Below, piece by piece: positions 57,113 to 64,000 of a DNA stretch of 64,000 nucleotides. The stretch is from Gentiana macrophylla (Eukaryota; Streptophyta; Magnoliopsida; Gentianales; Gentianaceae): assembly GCA_026214975.1 (NCBI GenBank), contig CM047813.1:27288797-27352796 (forward strand), in the 5' to 3' direction. Within the stretch, counting starts at the first letter, position 1. Each line of letters begins with the position of its first letter. The position numbers were made by a program, and so were the translations under genes. The notes under the pieces are model-generated. The model did no database searches and had not been told where the DNA came from. It saw only the letters and a program-made list of their open reading frames with translations.

Positions 57113-57454
57113 TTGTCAAAAACAATGCTTAGTTCCAACGAATTTCCGATAAAATATGATATTTTGTAAGAAAGTTGTCGAAAAATAATGAATTTCTACA
57201 TAGGTTGGAAGAATTCAAGGGGTTTATTATTTCATTCATATAAACGTCGGCGCTGAATGAAGTGTTACTCGTATATAAACCTCTGTGTATAATCACTATG
57301 ACTTATATTTAACGAGTTATAAATGCTAACAAAGTTTTCATTGTTTATGCATATTGCAATATGGCTATTGCGTTATAATAAATTTAGAATTATGTAAAAA
57401 AACAAGTCATGATGTGTAGTTATAACTATTACATACATTTACACATGAGTCATT

Positions 57455-57967
57455 TGACGATACAGGGTTTCACCCCTCCACGTGTCGTCTATCGGTTGGT
57501 CCTCAGATTATGGATTAATACCAAGGTACTCATGTCGGTGCCCGGACTCGAGGCTACGATGATCGACCATCGAGCAGTGTAGGACAATGAGTCCCAGAGT
57601 CGAGTACCGCAGGTCGGCAATATCGACATGGAGGACAGAGTCCGCACTGGCTGTCCAGGCCCATTAACAGTGATAACTTGGGCAAGGTTAAAGCCCATTA
57701 AGGGTAAATATGACAATAACTCAAACCGACTTAACATTAGGGTTAGGGCATGTGTTCTCATTATAAATACCACAATCCAGGAAATACGTAAGGCTTGATT
57801 CCTGGAACCTAACAGGATACGTAGGCAATCTAAGATAAATTCTTAGACTCAGCCGCAAACATAAAAACGACATCATCTCATTCTTTAGGCATTAGGGTTT
57901 TGGGTGTGTTCATCACTAGATTCAATCAAGGCCCGGATTATTAATGTGACACAATTCGTCATCGTCA
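57455..57967 (+). repeat. Tat-type 5' LTR (513 bp)
   Basis: It starts TGACGATACAGGG and ends CATCGTCA, giving inverted TGACGAT..ATCGTCA-like ends. The partner LTR is outside the window. The TATA-like ATTATAAATACC lies near 57759. Confidence 0.8.
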
Positions 57968-57968
57968 T

Positions 57969-57985
57969 TGGCGCTAGAAGGAGGG
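57969..57985 (+). other. Primer binding site, tRNA-Asn type
   Basis: TGGCGCTAGAAGGAGGG matches the complement of the plant tRNA-Asn 3' end as I recall it. Confidence 0.8.
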
Positions 57986-58015
57986 CCTTCTACTGGTGAA
58001 TACACCAAGATCACG

Positions 58016-59390
58016 ATGCCTCCCAAGGAAAAGAACGCCAGGAAAATCGCATCCAAAGCCACAGATCAACAGAGCTCGCAGATTAACGAGCAGATAGATC
58101 TAGACGCACAGGGAGCTAAAGATCCAGTCTTGAACACCGTCCATGAAAACCCCCAGAAAGAAAAACAGGGTCTTGCTCCAGAACACCAAGCCATTGTGGA
58201 TCAATTGGCAGGGGCGGATCGAGAATTGATGTCCAGGATTACAGCAGAGGCATTTATGGTGCAGCAGCAAGCAGACGGCGGCCCGAAGGATGCAGCCGTA
58301 GACGGCGGTCCGAAAGACGCTGCAGAAAAGCCCAAGCGGACTCCTGGAGATGAAGTTAGTGCGTCCTCCAGCTCCGTAGAGAGAAAGAGATGCGAGATCC
58401 AACAGAAGCATCAGAAAATGGATGAGGACAGCGTTAGGAAGGAACTGGACGTTATTCTGGGGAATAATCAGGTCTCGCTATGGTTGGAGTCCTCTTTCAC
58501 GAAGGAGATCGAGAGTTTCCCTAAACCTAAAGGGTTTAAGATACCGAAGATAGAGCCTTACGATGGTACTACCGATCCGGAAGACCATCTACACAGGTAT
58601 TTGTCTCAGATGAGGTTACGGCGCACCTGATGCGATGCGGTGTTGGGCATTTGAGACACTGCTCGTAGGTCGAGCCAGGGAATGGTTTACCAAGCTACGA
58701 CCCGGGTCGATCTCCAGTTTTTCCATGCTGGCTCGTAGGTTTCGGGATGCGTTCATTGTCAACAAAAACTTTCATTTAAGCGCCACGCACCTCATGAACA
58801 TGAGGCAGCAAAAGGATGAAACAGTACTAGATTATCTAAAGAGATTTGATCTCGAGGCCATGCAGGTCAAGGATGCAGATGATCGACTTCTGATCACATC
58901 ATTTGTGGGGGGCTGCGTATCTGAGTTAATCATGAAGTTGAGCGAGAGGCGTCCTCACACCATGGGCGAGTGTGTTAACGTGGTGCAGATTCTCGCAAGG
59001 AAGAAGCGCGTGCGTAGGCACACCCAATCCGACCGGATGGATTCGAAGAAGGACAATCGAGGTCCAAACAGGAGTCAATCCAAGAGACAGTATGTCGAGA
59101 CTAAACCCTTAGTCTGGGACCGTATTGAGAAGCCCGTCTCAGACCGATTGGGAAAGAATGGAGCCAAACGCGACAGGGATTTCATCACACTTAATCGGTC
59201 TCGAGCAGAAGTGCTATCCATCATGCTTTCAAAAAACATAACGGAAAGACCGCCACCATTGAAAAAACCTCGAGAGAGGAGGAATTCGAGCAAATATTAT
59301 GAATTTCACGAAGATATAGGTCACACGACGGAAGATTGTATCGACCTGAAAGAGACATCGACACCTGCATTCAAGAGGGGAAACTAGATG
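58016..59390 (+). pseudogene. Tat-type gag
   Basis: From ATG 58016 (MPPKEKNARKIASKATDQ) a hydrophilic leader with a repeated DGGPKDAA unit leads to the gag core: GFKIPKIEPYDGTTDPEDHL, then after a frameshift near 58620 ETLLVGRAREWFTKLRPGS, FIVNKNFHLSATHLMNMRQ, ETVLDYLKRFDLEAMQVKD. A zinc-knuckle-like EFHEDIGHTTEDC (about 59300-59340) lacks the first Cys, where Tyr stands. Another frameshift near 59350 leads to the protease. Confidence 0.88.
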
Positions 59391-60120
59391 AAGTGGTCGA
59401 CAGGTCTCGGTGCGATGAGCCCAAGGGGCGTAGAGGTTCAAAAGGAAGAACCCCGACCATGATAGGGGTCGAGGCAGAGATGCTCAGAGACGGAGAGATC
59501 GATCACCCCGACGGGATCGATCTCCAGATCGTGATAGAGATAACAGAGATAACTATGGTCGAGATATGTACGATGATAATCGACCAAACAATTATGTTAA
59601 TACGATTTTTGGGCTAGGGGAGAATGATAAAGACCGAGCCAGTCGAGAGTCAGCTGACAGCTCGAGAGAACGCAAACAACTGAGATTTACAACGGAAGTC
59701 GGGTACGGCCCCAAAGATGATATTCCCAAGTCTCGAAGTCATAGTGAGGGGTTGGTTATTGAAGCGGTGATTAGTCGAGCCCGGGTATCGAGAGTCTGCA
59801 TCGATAATGGAAGCGCAGTAAACATCTTGTATTACTCGGATTTTCAAGCGATGAAGCTAAAAGAGAAGGACCTAGATCCTATAGCCTCGCCTTTGTTTGG
59901 GTTCACACGGCAAGCGGTTCATCCTATGGGGTCGATAAAGTTACTCACAATGGTCGGAGATGGTGAGAAACTATGTGGTAGTCAAAGCTCCCTCGGCCTA
60001 CAATGTTATTTTAGGACGACCTGCGCTCTTCGACCTACGAGCTATCATCTCTACTTTCCACAACAGCATGAAGATTCCCACCAGGAACGGTTCCCACGAG
60101 GTAAAGGGAGATGTTGAGGC
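59391..60120 (+). pseudogene. Tat-type protease domain
   Basis: An Arg/Asp-rich linker leads to VNTIFGLGEN, GYGPKDDIPKSRSHSEGLVIEA, then the active-site-like VCIDNGSAVNILYYSDF (about 59795) and HPMGSIKLLTMVGDG. The end, YNVILGRPALFDLRAIIS, lies in a shifted frame. DNGS replaces the common DTG/DSG, as is usual in Tat elements. It is cut at 60120 by solo LTR A; the frame resumes at 63729. Confidence 0.83.
60116..60120. other. Left target-site duplication of solo LTR A
   Basis: GAGGC, identical to 63724-63728. Confidence 0.92.
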
Positions 60121-63100
60121 TGTTAGGTGTAATGCTCGAAAGACAATTTTGTAATTGTTTTATTTAATAAATGAAATGATATTATTATTCATATATATTA
60201 TTCTCATATTCACCGATGTGACAATAGTATTTACACAACATAAAACCCTAAAGTATATCGTTTATGTAATCACTTAACTCAGTGTATGGGATATACACGG
60301 GAGGATTGAGTTAGTGAAAATGTACTTAAAATACAATTAGCCCGTAGTGAAGTTAATCGAGAGTATCGGGTCTCTCCTTTAACGTGCTATTAATGCGCCC
60401 AGAACACAATAGGTGTGATTGTCTTATCCGGATTTTTCGGTTAAGAGAACCTAGTGGGGCATTTATATATGATAGATATATCATATAGGGCTGGACCGAT
60501 TTGATTAGAGTTCACGATATAATTCCGTAATTGAGAAGTCTTATCAAATCAATCGATGATCATATTTATGGATATATCTTAATCTGAGGTGATCACGATC
60601 AAGCGCTTGAATCGATTATGAGGTTTGACTTGGCGGTTAAGGATTACACTGAGTCTGTGATCCGAATTACCCCATCTTGGCATTGTCTTGGATTGAGTGA
60701 GTAGTCCGTGTTATCACAGATCGAATCCATTCCTTCCATTTATGGAAGTAAATAGACAGATTCCTTATTTGTTAATCCTAGAAACGATCGATCGTGCGAG
60801 TTCATATTACAATTTGATTAGCTACCAGGTGAGTTGTATGAATTAATTGATCACTTTATGGGGTTAATGGTAAATAAGGATAAGAGGTTCTAAAAAGGGT
60901 TAACGGTAACTTCCGATTTAGAATGAGCGATCTATGGAGGATTAATCCATATGTAATGATTATATCAATGGACGCTTATTATCATTCTCGTGAGGAGATA
61001 AATATAATCTCATAATCGGAGGAGTGCGATCACGGATTATGATGGCATATTCTTGTGATTGATTTATCGAATATAATTATTCTATTAAGTAAGATAATTA
61101 TTTATTTGATTTATCGGAGCCACGATTATTAGTCCATGGTCCCCGACGTGCCTCCAATATAGCATAGCTATTCTCGGACGTCGAATCCTAATAATATTAA
61201 TTTAGTTCTTATTAGAATTTAATTAAAACGATATGTGAATTAATTGTTTAGTGGACTATTAAATTAGTTGGGCTAAATAATTAAATATGTGAAAAAGACA
61301 TTTTTCATAATCTTGGCCCAATTTAGTGTTTAGTCGAAATTATTGTGACTAGGTCACAAGGGATAATTTTCGGCCCCAAGGCTTGTCTTAGTGAACAAGA
61401 AATTGTTTTCTTGTGGATTAATAAGACATGTGCATAAAATATTTATTAGTAAAAAATAAAAATAAAGATTATTCTAGATTTGTTCTAGAATATTCTAGGA
61501 TTATCTTTTATTTATTGGATTTATTTATTTGTAAAATAAAAATCATTGGAGGACAAAGGAAACTCTCCTATATAAAGAGGCTTTTCCCAACTCAAACACA
61601 CACACAAATTTCGACTTTCATCTCTTAGAGAGAGAAAGATAAATTTCGGCCAAGGGAGTAAGAGAGAAAAATCTTGGAGGTTTTCCAGGTAGCATATCGG
61701 GAGGATTCGAGACGAGGATTTCCTTCCACCGGGAGTTGCTCGGATCACACGTGCGGAAGATCGTGGTGCTCTTCACACCATCTTTTGTTCTTCCTATTGC
61801 GGTTCTTCTACTTGGATTTTGAGATCCAAGAGGTATGTTCTACAACCCCCTTGTGTTAGGTGTGATGCCCGAAAGATAATTTTGTAATTGTTTTATTTAA
61901 TAAATGAATTGACATTATTATTCATATTTATTATTCTCATATTCACCGATGTGACAATAGTATTTACACTACGAAAACCCCTAAAGTATATCGTTTATGT
62001 AATCACTTAACTCGATGTATGGTATATACACGGGAGGATTGAGTTAGTGAAGATGTACTTAAAATACAATTAGCCCGTAGTGAAGTTAATCGAGAGTATC
62101 GGGTCTCTCCTTTAACGTGCTATTAATGCGCCTGAAACACAATAGGTGTGATTGTCTTATCCGGACTTTCGGTTAAGAGAACCTAGTGGGGCATTTATAT
62201 ATGATAGATATATCATATAGAAATTTGGACCGATTTGATTAGAGTTCACGATATAATTCCGTGTCGAGAAGTCTTATCGAATCAATGGATGATCATATTT
62301 ATGGATATATCTTAATCCCGAGGTGATCACGATCAAGCGCTTGAATCGGTATGAAGTTTGACTTGATGGTTAAGGATTACACCGAGTCTGTGATCCGAAT
62401 TACCCCATCTTGGCATTGTCTTTGGATTGAGTGAGTAGTACGTGTTGTCACGAGATCTGGAATCCATTCCTTCCATTTATGGAAGTAGATGAACAGATTC
62501 CTTTATTTGTTAATCCTAGAAACCGATCGATCCATGGAGTTCATATTACACTAATTAGCTACCAGGTGAGTTGTATGAATTAATTGATCACTAGGGGTTA
62601 ATGGTAAATAAGGATAAGAGGTTCTAGAAAGGGTTAACGGTAACTTCCGATTTAGAATGAGCGATCATGGAGGATTAATCCATATGTAATGATTATATCA
62701 ATGGGCGCTTATTATTATTCTCGTGAGGAGATAAATATAATCTCATAATCGAGGAGTGCGATCACGGGATTATGGTGGCATATTCTGTGATTGATTTATC
62801 GAATATAATTATTACATTCGTAAGATAATTATTTATTTGATTTATCGGAGCGATGATTATTAGTCCATGGTCCCCGCGTGCCTCCTAATATAGCATAGCT
62901 ATTCTCGGACGTCGAATCCTAATAATATTAATTTAGTTCTTGTTGGACTTTATTAAAGCGATATGTGAATTAATTGTTTAGTTGGACTAAATAATTAAAT
63001 ACACGGAAAAGACATTTTAAATGGACTCGGCCCGAATTGGTGTGTTGACTTTTTGACCAAATTGGTCAAATGTAGTAAAATGCGTGTGACCTTTTTTTGG

Positions 63101-63723
63101 GGTTTGCATATGGCGCATTTTTGTGTTATTATTTAATTATTGGGAAATTAGTTTTCTTGGATAATTATTTGACATGTGATTTATCTTTTATTTGGAAAAA
63201 GGATTAATGTAATAATTATCTCTTAATTATTTAATCCTTGGAGGCTAAGTTTTACTCTCCTATATAAAGAGAGTTCTTCCAAGCCTTAACACACACATAA
63301 TTTCGACCTACACATCTTAGAGAGGAGAAGGTGAAAATTTTCGGCCAAGGGGAATAAGGGAAAAATCTTGGAGATTTTTCCGGGGTAGCATATCGGAAGG
63401 ATTCGAGACGAGGATTTCCTTCCACCGGGAGTTGCTTGGATCACACGTACGGAAGATCGTGGTGCTCTTCACACCTTGTTCGTTCTTTCCATTGCGGTTC
63501 TCCAACTTGGATTTTGAGATCCAAGAGGTATGTTCTACAACCCCCTTGTAAATGTAGATCTAGTTATTTTATTACGTGTATTTTATAGATCTAGATCCTT
63601 AAAATCGCTTCCGCTGCGGATTATATTACTAACACCTTGTAGAGTAGATCTAGTTATTTTATTATGTGTAAATTATAGATCTAGATCCTTAAATCGCTTC
63701 CGTTGCGGATGGTATTACTAATA
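60121..63723 (+). mobile_element. Solo LTR A, split by solo LTR B
   Basis: It starts TGTTAGGTGTAATG and ends TTACTAATA (TGTTAG..CTAACA in the family; the last C is changed to T). The net length is about 1.8 kb, with TSD GAGGC. It has a TATA box CTATATAAAGAGG near 61569 followed by an A/C-rich leader. No internal region is present, so it arose by LTR-LTR recombination. The superfamily is not determinable from the LTR alone. Confidence 0.88.
61854..63634 (+). mobile_element. Solo LTR B nested in solo LTR A (1.78 kb)
   Basis: TGTTAG..CTAACA, same family and orientation as A, inserted 84 bp before A's end. TSD CCTTG lies at 61849-61853 and 63635-63639. Its TATA box, CTATATAAAGAGAG, is near 63261. 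Confidence 0.9.
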
Positions 63724-63728
63724 GAGGC

Positions 63729-64000
63729 CGCGCGGAGTTGTAACTCCATTGTCATGAACGGGAAAATGGCAGTACAACAAGTTCTGGTCGAGGAACTAAT
63801 TCCAGAGGAAGAAGAGGAGAAGAGCTGGGTCTCCAGAGACGCAGTCGAGAATGTTCGTCTCTGGGAAGGAGAAGATGATCAGTGTGTACAGGTCGGGATT
63901 TGGATCCCGACCAAAGAAAAACAGTCGCTAATCGAGTTGTTGATCGAGTTCAGAGATGTGTTTTCCTGGAAGGCTAGCTAGCGACATGCCGGGGTTACCA
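63729..64000 (+). pseudogene. Tat-type pol, start of the RT polyprotein (partial)
   Basis: This is the continuation of the protease frame after solo LTR A: MAVQQVLVEELIPEEEEEKS, then VGIWIPTKEKQSLIELLIEF and RDVFSWKAS, the usual sequence just before Tat RT. A CTAG duplication (63974-63981) shifts the frame, creating a TAG just before a DMPGV-like motif in the next frame. The RT itself lies beyond the window. Confidence 0.8.

Larger units (their letters stand above)
55520..57454. other. Spacer with small repeats and MITEs
   Basis: No gene is supported. It holds a palindrome array, a short hairpin, a CACTA-like MITE, a Mutator-like MITE, and a diverged direct repeat of about 110 bp (56690-56800 and 57305-57415). 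Confidence 0.6.
57455..64000 (+). mobile_element. Second Tat-type Ty3/gypsy element, 5' part
   Basis: It has a 513-bp 5' LTR, tRNA-Asn primer site, gag, protease and the start of the RT polyprotein; the rest is beyond the window. It is interrupted at 60120 by solo LTR A. The probable left TSD copy is TCATT (57450-57454). It belongs to the same lineage as the element at 25699 but has a different LTR. Confidence 0.87.

Noticed and set aside
61428..61628. Short ORFs in the solo LTRs
   Set aside because: They are AT-rich LTR sequence, not conserved in frame between A and B.

Overview
This window reads as intergenic heterochromatin of a flowering plant, probably a large-genome eudicot; the species cannot be named from the sequence. 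I see no host gene, rRNA, tRNA or CRISPR array. Almost all 64 kb is LTR retrotransposons nested inside one another. The families are a Ty3/gypsy chromovirus of Reina type (initiator-Met primer site), Athila-type Ty3/gypsy (tRNA-Asp primer site), Tat-type Ty3/gypsy (primer site matching plant tRNA-Asn), one non-coding LTR element, and three solo LTRs of one unassigned family. LTR edges were placed by comparing the two copies by eye and looking for TG..CA ends and 5-bp target-site duplications (TSDs).

Layout. (1) 1-3800: right part of a minus-strand, apparently non-coding LTR element, inserted exactly at the TATA box of the next element's 5' LTR. (2) 3801-24489: a Reina-type chromovirus whose integrase is interrupted by a 15.8-kb plus-strand Athila element (7796-23603, TSD GAGGC). 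This Athila carries gag, protease, RT, RNase H and integrase remnants plus two related extra ORFs in the env position. (3) 24490-25698: spacer with a large inverted repeat. (4) 25699-55519: a Tat-type element with gag, protease, no RT or integrase, a 90-bp tandem repeat and an antisense, apparently intron-containing gene. It holds a minus-strand Athila (28046-41564, TSD AGCCC). Its right LTR holds a solo LTR (45661-54874), which in turn holds a pol-less Athila derivative (45819-54241, TSD GTGAC). (5) 55520-57454: spacer with a palindrome array, a CACTA-like MITE candidate and a 172-bp Mutator-like MITE with a 9-bp TSD. (6) 57455-64000: 5' part of a second Tat-type element, interrupted by solo LTR A (TSD GAGGC), itself interrupted by solo LTR B (TSD CCTTG).

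No ORF is intact. Stops and frameshifts are everywhere, and LTR pairs differ by many single-base indels, so part of the damage may be assembly noise. Non-autonomous members (the non-coding element, the gag-only Athila, the gag-protease Tat) would need pol proteins from related full copies elsewhere.

The most interesting signal is regulatory. Several unrelated LTR families each carry their own short palindrome, often paired about 20-22 bp apart, just upstream of a TATA box. In the large Athila the same palindrome clusters recur inside the element, directly upstream of each of the two env-position ORFs, as if the LTR promoter had been copied to drive them. Three Athila elements also share a second polypurine-tract-like motif about 1 kb before the 3' LTR.
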